Both the position numbers and the translations under genes were made by a program. 14,492 nucleotides of DNA from Proteobacteria bacterium UBA7821. Lineage in GTDB: Bacteria; Pseudomonadota; Gammaproteobacteria; Comchoanobacterales; Comchoanobacteraceae. The notes beneath the pieces were generated by a model, which was not told the DNA's origin, ran no database searches, and saw only the letters and a list, made by a program, of their open reading frames with translations. The stretch covers positions 1 through 14,492 of the forward strand of contig DLBP01000055.1 of the NCBI GenBank assembly GCA_002480165.1, written 5' to 3'. Below are positions 1 to 8,656 of this stretch, piece by piece; positions within the stretch are counted from its first letter, which is position 1, and each line of letters opens with the position of its first letter.

Positions 1-1745
1 ACGTTACCTTTTGATTTGGACATTTTTGCGCCATCTTTTAAAACCATACCTTGTGGGAAATAGCGTTTAAACGGTTCTGAGGCTGTGACCAATTGTAAAT
101 CTCTCAGTACTTTGAATACAAAACGTGCATACAACAGATGCATCACAGCATGTTCAATACCACCGATGTATAGGTCAACAGGAAGCCAGGAAGCAGCGCT
201 TGGCTCGAGCATGCTATTGGCCTGTGGGCATAAATATCGGGTAAAGTACCAGGATGAATCGACAAAGGTGTCAAACGTATCGGTCTCTCTCACTGCATCA
301 CGTTGACAGATCGGGCACTTAACCTGATAAAAATCTGGGATAGACTTGAGTAAGTTGGTGTGTGGCTGGTAGTCAACATCGGTGGGGAGTTCGACTGGCA
401 AATCGGCTTCAGGCACTGGCACAGTACCACAGTGATCACAATAAATAATTGGGATAGGGCAGCCCCAATAGCGTTGTCTAGAGATGCCCCAGTCTCGCAA
501 TCTAAATTGTTTAGAATAACCACCTCGATTGAGTTCAATGAGCCGTTCAGTGATCGCTTTTCTCGCTTGCTGACTGGTCAAACCGGTGAAGTCGCCTGAA
601 TGAATCGTTGTGCCATCTTCGACGCAGGCGCTATCATCGTTGCTGTCTGTTGTTTTGATGACCGTCTTGATGGGTAGCGCATACTTTTGAGCGAACTCAT
701 AGTCACGCTCATCGTGAGCAGGGACAGCCATCACCGCACCGCTTCCGTAACTCATGACCACATAGTTTCCCAACCAAAGGGGAATTGATTCGCCAGTGAT
801 CGGGTGTTTCACATAAGTTGATGTACTCACACCTGTTTTCTCAAGCCGCGCGCGTGTTTGCTCTTTGACGTCCATCTCTTGGTCATTGTCAATGAAGGCT
901 TTGACTAATGGGTTACTCTTAGCTATTTCTTGAGCCAGTGGGTGCTGTGGTGAGATCACCACATAGGTACAGCCCATCAGTGTGTCAGCACGCGTTGTGA
1001 AACACTCGAGCTGTTTTACGGCATACGACTCATCCGCCAACGTGAATGTAATGACAGTGCCCTCAGAACGACCAATCCAGTTTTTCTGCATGGTTTTGAC
1101 GCGCTCAGGCCAATCTGGTAAATCATCTAATGCATCGGTTAATTCATCGGCGTATTGTGTGATTTTTAAAAACCAGCTGTGCACTTCTTTTTGCTCGACA
1201 GGGGCTCCTGAACGCCACCCCTTACCATCAATGACCTGTTCGTTTGCTAAAACGGTTTGATCAACGGGATCCCAATTAACGGAAGTCTTTTTTCGGTAAG
1301 CCAACCCTTGATTGAACATCTGTAAAAATAGCCATTGTTGCCAATGGTAATAGGATTTATCGCACGTTTTGATCTCTCTTGTCCAGTCAATCGCCAAGCC
1401 CATTTGAATGAGTTGCTGCTTCATGCGATCGATATTCGCCAGAGTCCATTGCATGGGGTGTTGTTGTTTGCTAATAGCTGCATTTTCAGCAGGCAAGCCA
1501 AACGCATCCCAGCCCATTGGCTGGAGCACATCAATCCCTTGAAACATTTGCCAGCGTGCCACCACATCACCGAACGTGTAGTTAGACACATGCCCCATGT
1601 GAATGTCACCGCTGGGATAAGGTAACATGCACAATGTGTATGATTTAGGCTCTTTGGCCACATCCTGTCTTGTGTAGATACCGGTGTCTTGCCAGATTGC
1701 CTGTATTTCTTGTTCAATTAAATCGGGTCGGTAATGCTTGTCCAT
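1..1745 (-). CDS. leuS: Leucyl-tRNA synthetase (5' part, truncated by window edge)
   Basis: Class I aminoacyl-tRNA synthetase that charges tRNALeu with leucine in the cytosol. The 581 visible codons are open throughout and cover the catalytic core and editing domain. Seen: HIGH-type motif HMGH at residues 49-52 after PYPSG, the WDAFGLPAENAA block, a CP1 editing domain with TTRADT and GSGAVMAVPAHDERD, the RDWGISRQRYWG block, a zinc-ribbon pattern (CDHC then CPIC), DTFVDSSWYFTRY, GGIEHAVMHLLYARF and KMSKS at residues 574-578. The anticodon-binding and C-terminal domains lie beyond position 1. The ATG at 1743-1745 starts a normal MDKHYRPD N-terminus, with a weak GAG Shine-Dalgarno about 8 nt upstream. 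Compared with E. coli LeuS, where HIGH is at the same place but KMSKS is near 619, about 45 residues are missing just before KMSKS, which is the leucine-specific insertion. It lies 65 nt downstream of lnt and probably has its own promoter. Confidence 0.97.
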   Translation of the reverse strand, partial: MDKHYRPDLIEQEIQAIWQDTGIYTRQDVAKEPKSYTLCMLPYPSGDIHMGHVSNYTFGDVVARWQMFQGIDVLQPMGWDAFGLPAENAAISKQQHPMQWTLANIDRMKQQLIQMGLAIDWTREIKTCDKSYYHWQQWLFLQMFNQGLAYRKKTSVNWDPVDQTVLANEQVIDGKGWRSGAPVEQKEVHSWFLKITQYADELTDALDDLPDWPERVKTMQKNWIGRSEGTVITFTLADESYAVKQLECFTTRADTLMGCTYVVISPQHPLAQEIAKSNPLVKAFIDNDQEMDVKEQTRARLEKTGVSTSTYVKHPITGESIPLWLGNYVVMSYGSGAVMAVPAHDERDYEFAQKYALPIKTVIKTTDSNDDSACVEDGTTIHSGDFTGLTSQQARKAITERLIELNRGGYSKQFRLRDWGISRQRYWGCPIPIIYCDHCGTVPVPEADLPVELPTDVDYQPHTNLLKSIPDFYQVKCPICQRDAVRETDTFDTFVDSSWYFTRYLCPQANSMLEPSAASWLPVDLYIGGIEHAVMHLLYARFVFKVLRDLQLVTASEPFKRYFPQGMVLKDGAKMSKSKGN

Positions 1746-1771
1746 TGTTTTCTCGATGTCAATAAATCAAC

Positions 1772-1800
1772 AGTATAACAGAGTGAGTGAGGCGATGAAA
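1772..1800 (-). promoter_or_regulatory. Probable sigma70 promoter of leuS
   Basis: Reading the minus strand, the 65-nt gap between the lnt stop and the leuS start contains TATACT (1772-1777), a 5/6 match to the -10 consensus, about 27 nt before the leuS ATG. The best upstream -35 candidate, ATTTCA at 18 bp spacing, matches only 3 of 6 positions. Transcription from here would give a leader of about 20 nt. No hairpin terminator is visible after lnt, so read-through from lnt is also possible. Confidence 0.35.
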
Positions 1801-1810
1801 TAGTATGGGA

Positions 1811-3352
1811 TTAGAAAGTCTCTAATTTGCCCAAACGGAAGACAAAAAAGCCAACAAGATTATACAAACCAATTAATAACGCCAAGCCAGCGTAGCCATA
1901 ATGACCAAAGAAGTGCTGTTTGACAACTGGTTCGATCGAACCGGTCATGACTGGTTTGGCAAAATCATCATTCATCTGAGTCAAGTTGCCCAAGACATCA
2001 ATGAAAGCGACAATGCCTGAATTGTTTGCAAAAACAAGTTGTCGACCAGACTCGATTGCGGCTGCTTGTGCTATTTGGACATGCTGGTGTGAGGCAATGG
2101 ATTGGCCAAACCAATTGCTATTCGATAGCACAACACCCGCATCTGCTTGAGACAGCTTGCCGATGACGTTTGGGAAAATGATATCATAACACAGCATCGG
2201 ATAAATTTGATACGAATGATAATCAAAATAATCATAATCCGCCTGCTGGTGTGTCATTGAATACATGGGGATACCCAGGTGATCGATAATGGGCTGAACG
2301 AGCGATTGTAACGGGATCACCTCACCAAAGGGTACCAAGTGTTGCTTAAATTTAACTCCGTGGTATTTGTTGGATTGATCGAGTAGCAGTACTGATGGTG
2401 TGATTCCTTGATCATTATACCAGGTAATACCTGAGAGCAAATCGATGTTTAATCGAGCCAAATCATTGGATAAGTCCTTTAATGCAATCGATGACTGACC
2501 AGCCGGTGGTAGTGCATTTTCAGGCCAAATAACCAGCTGGCCTGGATCCGCATACTGTTGGGTTAAAGTCATTTGCTGTTGCATCGATTGGTAAGCCGGT
2601 TTTGGCTGATAGATGTCTTGTTTTTCATTGTGCTGTATCGTGATAAACTCAATGGGTGCTTGGTCTTTGACCACCAGTGATGCCTCATATGGCAACAGAT
2701 AACCGACAAGCAAAACACAAATGATCAGCGAACTAATTGATGCCAGTGTGTATTTAGCAGCTGGCTCGATGATCACGCAAGTCAAATAGGCAGATAGCCA
2801 GCAGATAACCCAGCCGACACCCAGACTGCCAACATAAGGAATCAAGGGCTTTAGCGACATCGACTCAGTTTGACTGTAGCCCAACAATCCCCAAGGAAAG
2901 ATCTGACTTCTCAGCGCTTCAGCCAATAACCAGAGTAGGGGAAAGAGCCACAATAGACGAAGATGCCGAGGCAGCCAATCCCGTGTATAAAAAACAACCA
3001 GGAATGGGCCGGCTACAAACACTGCCAGAACGCTGGCAAGTAATAATAACAGCAAACCACTGAACAGTGGATTTAAATGAATGACGTCGATCATGGGCGT
3101 TAATAACCAGTGGTGGTGACAGGCAAATAACGCCACTGAAAACAAACCAATGCCCTGTATGGCTTGTCGGTTAGTTTTCAAGCACGATTCCATGCAGTAC
3201 AAGACGCTGGTGAGTATTGGGATAACCAGGTAGCTCTGCCTAAACGGCGCATAAGCCAGCGTCATCAAGCAACCTAAGCCAAATAATAACCAGTGAGAGA
3301 GGCGTGTGTTAGATTGAATCATTGTGTCATTGAGCATTCTGTGTGATATCAT
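1811..3352 (-). CDS. lnt: Apolipoprotein N-acyltransferase
   Basis: Integral inner-membrane enzyme that transfers an acyl chain from phospholipid to the N-terminal diacylglyceryl-cysteine of lipoproteins, the last step of lipoprotein maturation. At 513 residues it matches the usual length of about 510. About seven hydrophobic segments fill residues 20-222, a nitrilase-like periplasmic domain spans roughly 233-475, and a final membrane helix lies at about 485-507. The catalytic triad is visible: E278 in WPENALPP, K336 in FKQHLVPFGE and C388 in LCYDIIFPN, equivalent to E267-K335-C387 of E. coli. E344 matches E343. D390 replaces the usual Glu (E389), and the loop near 240-250 lacks the usual Trp (W237). 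The first ATG has no Shine-Dalgarno; M6 and M11 are alternative starts and would also precede the first membrane helix. The gene starts 24 nt after the 1477-residue gene, and in many gammaproteobacteria it directly follows corC. Confidence 0.95.
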   Translation of the reverse strand: MISHRMLNDTMIQSNTRLSHWLLFGLGCLMTLAYAPFRQSYLVIPILTSVLYCMESCLKTNRQAIQGIGLFSVALFACHHHWLLTPMIDVIHLNPLFSGLLLLLLASVLAVFVAGPFLVVFYTRDWLPRHLRLLWLFPLLWLLAEALRSQIFPWGLLGYSQTESMSLKPLIPYVGSLGVGWVICWLSAYLTCVIIEPAAKYTLASISSLIICVLLVGYLLPYEASLVVKDQAPIEFITIQHNEKQDIYQPKPAYQSMQQQMTLTQQYADPGQLVIWPENALPPAGQSSIALKDLSNDLARLNIDLLSGITWYNDQGITPSVLLLDQSNKYHGVKFKQHLVPFGEVIPLQSLVQPIIDHLGIPMYSMTHQQADYDYFDYHSYQIYPMLCYDIIFPNVIGKLSQADAGVVLSNSNWFGQSIASHQHVQIAQAAAIESGRQLVFANNSGIVAFIDVLGNLTQMNDDFAKPVMTGSIEPVVKQHFFGHYGYAGLALLIGLYNLVGFFVFRLGKLETF

Positions 3353-3376
3353 TGTATAATAGGCTGGTGATGGAGT

Positions 3377-6300
3377 CTAGGTAATATCTGGCAAACTCAT
3401 GAATTCTTTCGCTCGCTCGTATTGCCGCCATCCTGGATTTGCCTGTGTCACATCATCCCACTGTTTAACACTAATCGAGCCGTTGGCGTTGAGTGTTAAC
3501 ACATTGGAATTCACGATCAAAGCTGGAAAACGACTGGACAATCGGATACACGCCCCTAGTGGGATGTGCTGGCCGGTAATCGGACGATCAAAGTGATAGA
3601 ATTGGAGCCTGAGCGCTTGAGGATCAATGCGATTGATAAAACTCGTGTACCCGACACCACTGAATATCGACTGTTGTTGCAGTGGCTGAATCGAGCGGTC
3701 ACAGGCAATTTGCATTGGTATACAATGAGATGATCCTGGAATCGTTAGCTGTGATGGGTGACTAATACCAATTCCCTGTAGCGATTCTTTGATCCAAAAT
3801 AACAGTGCTGTGCCAAAAATATAAACCGTCCCAATATTAGGGTATACCTGGCCGATAGCTTCTTTCCAACAATTGACTTCAGATTGTTTGAGTGGAATGG
3901 CTGTCTGACCATTGGTATATAGCCAAGCGATTCTGCTGGGTAAATTTAATCGAAATAGGGTGCTAAAGCGTTTGATCATACCAGATCTACGACTTGAGGC
4001 AATCACCATTTGTAAGTCTTGACTACTGGATTGTGTCGACAAGCGGATCCCAGCTTGCCTCATACAGGCAATCAGCGCAACACCAGGGTGACGACTCTGC
4101 CCGATGATGATCGATTCGAGTATGTCTTTCACTGCTTTGAATTCATCCAAAGTGAATGTTAACACCAGTTGTGGAGTAATCTCGACATCAATCAATAGCC
4201 GCTTTGATCGACGCATGAGATTAAATCCGATGGATTCACTGAATGGCTTAAATGCAGTGGATAGGCGTGTGATGAGTAGATCGGGTGACCCTTTGAGGTC
4301 TTGTTGGAACCAATGCCAGCATAATTGTCGTTGTCTGGTGGGATCAAGATCCAACAGATAACGATGAATGATGCCAACACAATCGCCGTTTTTTTCTAAC
4401 AAGCGATCAATGCCATAGAGGCATTGTTCGATGAGCAACACATAGGGTTTTGGATTGGCTATGTCGGCTAGATCGAACAACACGGTGGGCAAAGCTTTTG
4501 ATAGCAGTGCTTGATCAAAATCATCACAGCGTAAAATGTCAGATGCAATGGTTGAATGAGCAGTTACAGTCACCTTAAGGCCATCAGCTGATGTACACAC
4601 AAACACACGTGATTTGCCTTGAGCGTTGATGACCACTGATGTCCAAAACTTGCCGGATAACTCGGTTAGAATTTGGTTATAATAATCATTTTGACCACTT
4701 ACGTTGTTCATGATTAATGACAATTTGTCACCACATGCCAGATAAAATAAAACAGCAGATGAGTCGGTGATCTTACCTAGCGTGTCTTTCTTCTCTTGAA
4801 GTTCAACGATCCGTTTTAGCTGTGATTTATCCAGCTTCTTCTTTAACTTAAACTCAGGCAACGGTTTTTCATTGGCATAAATCTGATTAAGCGAAGCGTA
4901 TTTTTGTTTGGCATCACAGTCAGCAATCTGGAGACGTAAATAACCATCTTGACAGTGCGCAAATAAACGCTCGGCCCATCGGTGATAACTTGACTTAATG
5001 CGTTTATCCTGTGCTGAAATCACCTCACTTAGACAAGTAATGAACGTGTATTGTTCCGAAAAATCGGCTAGCGTTTCGATTTGAGCGATGTACTGTTTGA
5101 TTAAATGGGTGATTCGGTTATCAGTGGGTGGCAATAAGTCGTTTAACTCTTTAATTTGATCAAGTAATTGTGCGTGGGGTTGTGCTGATTTATCCTCAGC
5201 AGTATTGCGACAAATAGCACTATTTAGCTTGTCGTACAATTCCGTAGAGGCAATCGTTTTCAGCGCTTTAATTTGATAATTGTGCAAAAAAGTGGTGATG
5301 TCTTCTAAACGCTTAACACCGTTGTTGATGAGTTTGCTAAGATGAGCTTGATTGGTCGTCAAGCCGGCAAGTGGGGTCTCTGAATCATGGCGCTGATAGA
5401 GCTGATAAAAGGAAATGGCACTGTAGGCATTGTTGGACTCAAGCCATGTTTGGTATTGACATAGGAAATCATTCTCTTGAGTAGTGTGGCCACTGTAGAG
5501 TTGAATCAGTAGTTCTGGTGGTTGGTAGAGAGCCCAATATTTTGCAAGTGACAACATAGACTTGGTATCACTGTGATGAATATTAGCCAATAAAATACTC
5601 GATAACAACGCCAAGTCAACACAGTCTCGCGGTTGAGAAAAATAAGCCACCAATCTTGATGGATTAAAATGTTGTGTCAGCGTAGCCACATCCTGGTAAG
5701 CAGTTGACCAACAATAGTGGGATAACACCCGCCAAAATTTGTCTTGTTGGTGCAATCGTTGCTGCTTTTGTGGACATTTGACACTCATGAATTTTGGTTT
5801 AGCCTGATAGACTAATCGTTCACAATACTGCTTTCCCCAGTCATCAATAACACATTCCAGACTCTGATCCTCATGGACTTTATACAAGTGATCACCTTGG
5901 AAAACCAAACTGCTATCATTGATGATTTTAACGATATTGTCTGGTTCTATATAACCTAAGGCAGTCGTATTAATGGTAATGACTTGTTCAGGCTGTTGTT
6001 TTTTATTGATTAGATTAAGTACTTGGTTCAAAAGCCCCCGTGTGGATAAATTCTCTGACACAGAATCTAAAGCTTGCTGTGCAGAAGTCAATGACTGTTG
6101 CCGCTGATATTGCAATTGAATGACTTGAATGACGGGTCTTAGTTCATTGATTACCAGTGCAATGATTCTATCGGATAACGCTTCCGAAACATCGGTTTTG
6201 GCCATGTCTAAGACATTCTGACAGCCGGTATTAATCGGGTTGGTTATCGCAATTGAATCGGGTGTTTCTTCTGTTGTAATGTATTCCTCAATGGCTTGAA

Positions 6301-7810
6301 TGAGGTCGTGTGACTGACGTAATGACACGGTATACTCAGAGCCGTCGATTAAAGGCAGTAATTTCTCAGTCATAGTCGATACCAAAAACTGCATGGAGAC
6401 CTTAACAATTTTAATTTGTAACACCGTTAATGCTTCTGGTTGTGAGTAACCATGATAACTTCGTGAAACCCGATCAATTTCTTGTGACAGATTTAGAACT
6501 TTTTCTGCCATATCAATGCTGTGATCCACATGCGGTTTATCTGTGATCGAATCATTAATTTGTTTGATCGAATCAGCAATCGTTTGGATTTTATAATGAT
6601 TTCCCTTGATTAAAACTTCTGATAGCCGTTTTTTCAATTCAGGGACAAATTGCCAAACAGCCAATATTCGATGATCAGATGTGGTGCTTTTGCTTGCCTG
6701 TAATAGCGTTAACAGCTGCCTTAACAACGCGTTAACATCAAGTTCTATTTGAGTGGTTAATAGGGGTATTTGACTAATGATGCCAAGAAGATTATTCAGG
6801 TAATGCGATAGTCGTCTCGGAATAATGATACTCGTATTAGATAGCATGCTAATAATCGTATGAATCAAACAATTTGAATACATGATCAGGATAGCTGGCT
6901 GTAGCGGTGATTGTCGTTGACTGAGTTGACGTATTTTGGATAATACGTCATCGGGCAGATCAATGTTCCAGGCACTATTTGCTAGTAGTGATAAGGAATC
7001 AGCCAGTCGTGTTTCACGTTCTGGTGATTGGATGCTGTGATGCATCCAAACCAACATGAGTTTAATGACGGATTGCTTTTGTTTGTCACTCAAAGCACCC
7101 ACGTTAAGCCGGTTGTTAATATCATTGAAAAATTCGGATACGTACTCAGTCGTTCTATCAAAACTTCCAGAAACAGCATACACTGGATTACTGTACAACA
7201 GGCTTATCTTAGTGCCATCTAGTTCTGGTAGAGCGTATCGACTGATGCTACTGTCACACGAGACATACATGCCAGCCAAACAGTTGGCGATCTCAACGGA
7301 CGTGTGTTGACTAACGACAAAGATGGCCTTGGGATACTGCTGAACCAGTTGATTAACAACAGTGACCTCTGGGTTGACACCTAAACGAAAAACAATTTGA
7401 GAATGGGTCAAGTGGACTAATTCTGAAAGACGTGTATTGGCATCAATGATGGTCGTAAACAGTTCTGCATCATCAATGACGAGATGCCTAAATACATTAA
7501 ATCCAAGTGCTTTGAGTTTACCAAGAGAATTTTGATGATTTAGAGTTGTCACCATGCGATTTTTGGGGATTAACTCGCAAGCAGAATCGGTGATATGGCA
7601 GGTTAAGACCCATTGAACACCTTGTTCATTCAAATGATTAATGATTGGGGTGCGATCGATGTCAGGTTGTGACAGGAATCGATCACCTTGGTGGCTCTTA
7701 ATGATGTAGGTGGGGACAGCTCCAACTAAGGTATGCTGATCAACGACAGTGTTGTTTGTTGTATTGTTTGTTGGCATTATTGATCTGTATAGTAATGACT
7801 TTGCTGTCAT
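3377..7810 (-). CDS. Very large protein of unknown function inserted between corC and lnt
   Basis: A 1477-residue protein that I do not recognise as a whole. It has no signal peptide and no convincing membrane segments apart from one short hydrophobic stretch near 1327-1340, so it is probably soluble. Residues about 30-165 alternate strands and helices in an order like a dual-specificity phosphatase (VQWVLT, NVFRHLVIDD, a helix, then IVFRLGVNPEVTVV), but where the catalytic HCx5R loop should be there is F141 and P147. Residues about 240-1000 are mainly helical and rich in Gln, Ser and Leu, with stretches suggestive of a helical scaffold. A Lys-rich segment lies near 985-1011, and a mixed alpha/beta part occupies about 1015-1477. 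The start at 7810 overlaps the -10 box of an apparent promoter; ATG at 7777 (M12, MPTNNTTNN) is the likelier start if that promoter is used. By eye, base composition and residue use look like the neighbours. A secreted effector or a lineage-specific scaffold are both possible. Confidence 0.9.
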   Translation of the reverse strand: MTAKSLLYRSIMPTNNTTNNTVVDQHTLVGAVPTYIIKSHQGDRFLSQPDIDRTPIINHLNEQGVQWVLTCHITDSACELIPKNRMVTTLNHQNSLGKLKALGFNVFRHLVIDDAELFTTIIDANTRLSELVHLTHSQIVFRLGVNPEVTVVNQLVQQYPKAIFVVSQHTSVEIANCLAGMYVSCDSSISRYALPELDGTKISLLYSNPVYAVSGSFDRTTEYVSEFFNDINNRLNVGALSDKQKQSVIKLMLVWMHHSIQSPERETRLADSLSLLANSAWNIDLPDDVLSKIRQLSQRQSPLQPAILIMYSNCLIHTIISMLSNTSIIIPRRLSHYLNNLLGIISQIPLLTTQIELDVNALLRQLLTLLQASKSTTSDHRILAVWQFVPELKKRLSEVLIKGNHYKIQTIADSIKQINDSITDKPHVDHSIDMAEKVLNLSQEIDRVSRSYHGYSQPEALTVLQIKIVKVSMQFLVSTMTEKLLPLIDGSEYTVSLRQSHDLIQAIEEYITTEETPDSIAITNPINTGCQNVLDMAKTDVSEALSDRIIALVINELRPVIQVIQLQYQRQQSLTSAQQALDSVSENLSTRGLLNQVLNLINKKQQPEQVITINTTALGYIEPDNIVKIINDSSLVFQGDHLYKVHEDQSLECVIDDWGKQYCERLVYQAKPKFMSVKCPQKQQRLHQQDKFWRVLSHYCWSTAYQDVATLTQHFNPSRLVAYFSQPRDCVDLALLSSILLANIHHSDTKSMLSLAKYWALYQPPELLIQLYSGHTTQENDFLCQYQTWLESNNAYSAISFYQLYQRHDSETPLAGLTTNQAHLSKLINNGVKRLEDITTFLHNYQIKALKTIASTELYDKLNSAICRNTAEDKSAQPHAQLLDQIKELNDLLPPTDNRITHLIKQYIAQIETLADFSEQYTFITCLSEVISAQDKRIKSSYHRWAERLFAHCQDGYLRLQIADCDAKQKYASLNQIYANEKPLPEFKLKKKLDKSQLKRIVELQEKKDTLGKITDSSAVLFYLACGDKLSLIMNNVSGQNDYYNQILTELSGKFWTSVVINAQGKSRVFVCTSADGLKVTVTAHSTIASDILRCDDFDQALLSKALPTVLFDLADIANPKPYVLLIEQCLYGIDRLLEKNGDCVGIIHRYLLDLDPTRQRQLCWHWFQQDLKGSPDLLITRLSTAFKPFSESIGFNLMRRSKRLLIDVEITPQLVLTFTLDEFKAVKDILESIIIGQSRHPGVALIACMRQAGIRLSTQSSSQDLQMVIASSRRSGMIKRFSTLFRLNLPSRIAWLYTNGQTAIPLKQSEVNCWKEAIGQVYPNIGTVYIFGTALLFWIKESLQGIGISHPSQLTIPGSSHCIPMQIACDRSIQPLQQQSIFSGVGYTSFINRIDPQALRLQFYHFDRPITGQHIPLGACIRLSSRFPALIVNSNVLTLNANGSISVKQWDDVTQANPGWRQYERAKEFMSLPDIT

Positions 7811-7837
7811 CTAACCACATACAGTCGCTAATGTCAA
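7809..7837 (-). promoter_or_regulatory. Putative sigma70 promoter of the 1477-residue gene (and lnt)
   Basis: On the minus strand, just after the corC stop codon, a perfect -35 hexamer TTGACA (7832-7837) is followed after exactly 17 bp by TTAGAT (7809-7814), which matches 3 of 6 positions of the -10 consensus. Transcription would start near 7802, downstream of the first in-frame ATG (7808-7810), leaving ATG 7775-7777 as the first usable start with a leader of about 25 nt. The strong -35 and correct spacing support it; the poor -10 argues for caution. Confidence 0.45.
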
Positions 7838-7841
7838 TCAA

Positions 7842-8654
7842 TTAGACACTGTCTATTTTTCTAACGATCATGGTGATAATTCTTCTTTGGTCAGCTTGTT
7901 TTATCTCGAATTGATGTTGTCGGTAAACGATGGATGCGCCCAGTTTGGGAATGTAACCTAAGTGACTGGTTAATAGGCCACCCATTGTGTCAACCTCTGG
8001 GTGCTTATAATCCGTTTTAAAGTAAGTATTAAACTCGTCGATTTCTGTAATGCCTTTAACAGCATACAAACCGTCACCAATCTGGGCAATGGTTAATTGG
8101 TCTGTCTCTTGAAAGTGTTCGTCATCAATTTCACCCACAATTTGCTCGATCACATCCTCGATGGTAACGAGACCTGAAACCCCGCCATATTCATCTAACA
8201 CAATGGCCATGTGCATGTGCTTGGTCTGAAAGTCTCGTAATAGTGTGTTGAGTTTCTTACTTTCTGGAATGAATAGTATCGGATGAATGTGATCCCTCAA
8301 TACAAACGAGTCAGTTGATGACATGGTGAGCTTTAGCAGATCTTTTGCTAGCAATATGCCGAGTATGCTCTCTTTGTTATCGTCATAAACGGGTATCCTT
8401 GAGTGATGCGACTCATTGAAGGTCTGAATAATATCGGTTAGGTTGTCATTGATATGAATGGTGACCATTTGTCCGCTGGGAACACAAATATCACGAACAT
8501 GCTTTTGCTCAACTTGCATGACACCGGCTATCATGTTGATGGATGACTCCGTGAGCAACTGATTGCTGTTGTGACTTCTAATGTAGTCAATCATTTCACT
8601 GGCACTTTGAAATGGCTGATTAAGGCGCCACAATTTATTAAAATACGTTCGCAT
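7842..8654 (-). CDS. corC: CorC/YbeX-type CBS-domain protein
   Basis: Cytosolic protein of the CorC/YbeX family, named for a reported part in magnesium/cobalt efflux and more recently tied to ribosome and magnesium homeostasis; the exact activity is unsettled. The 270 residues show an N-terminal tail, a CBS pair (about 57-110 and 120-178, including SRIPVYDD, DEYGG at 154-158 and GLVTIEDVIEQIVGEIDDE) and a CorC_HlyC domain (about 195-266, with VDTMGGLL and LGYIP). There is no DUF21 membrane domain, which separates it from HlyC/YfjD-type membrane relatives. The usual MxPR at the start of the first CBS reads CVPS here, so the Arg is lost. Its Shine-Dalgarno GAGGA lies inside the last two codons and stop of ybeY, and the genes are 2 nt apart, so it is translated within the ybeZ-ybeY-corC operon. 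Confidence 0.93.
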   Translation of the reverse strand: MRTYFNKLWRLNQPFQSASEMIDYIRSHNSNQLLTESSINMIAGVMQVEQKHVRDICVPSGQMVTIHINDNLTDIIQTFNESHHSRIPVYDDNKESILGILLAKDLLKLTMSSTDSFVLRDHIHPILFIPESKKLNTLLRDFQTKHMHMAIVLDEYGGVSGLVTIEDVIEQIVGEIDDEHFQETDQLTIAQIGDGLYAVKGITEIDEFNTYFKTDYKHPEVDTMGGLLTSHLGYIPKLGASIVYRQHQFEIKQADQRRIITMIVRKIDSV

Positions 8655-8656
8655 AA

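Noticed and set aside
982..1625. Plus-strand open frames of 92-96 residues inside leuS
   Set aside because: They lie antisense to well-conserved LeuS coding sequence, have no family features or ribosome-binding sites, and are chance frames.
3353..3376. TATTAT/TATACA just before lnt as a separate lnt promoter
   Set aside because: No acceptable -35 hexamer at 15-19 bp upstream; an AT-rich stretch alone is not enough.
3790..3830. Hydrophobic stretch in the 1477-residue protein as a membrane anchor
   Set aside because: Only about 13 apolar residues, too short for a helix across a membrane and more like a buried beta strand.
4104..4380. Open frames on both strands inside the 1477-residue gene
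   Set aside because: Short, without signals or recognisable composition; the long minus-strand frame explains the region.
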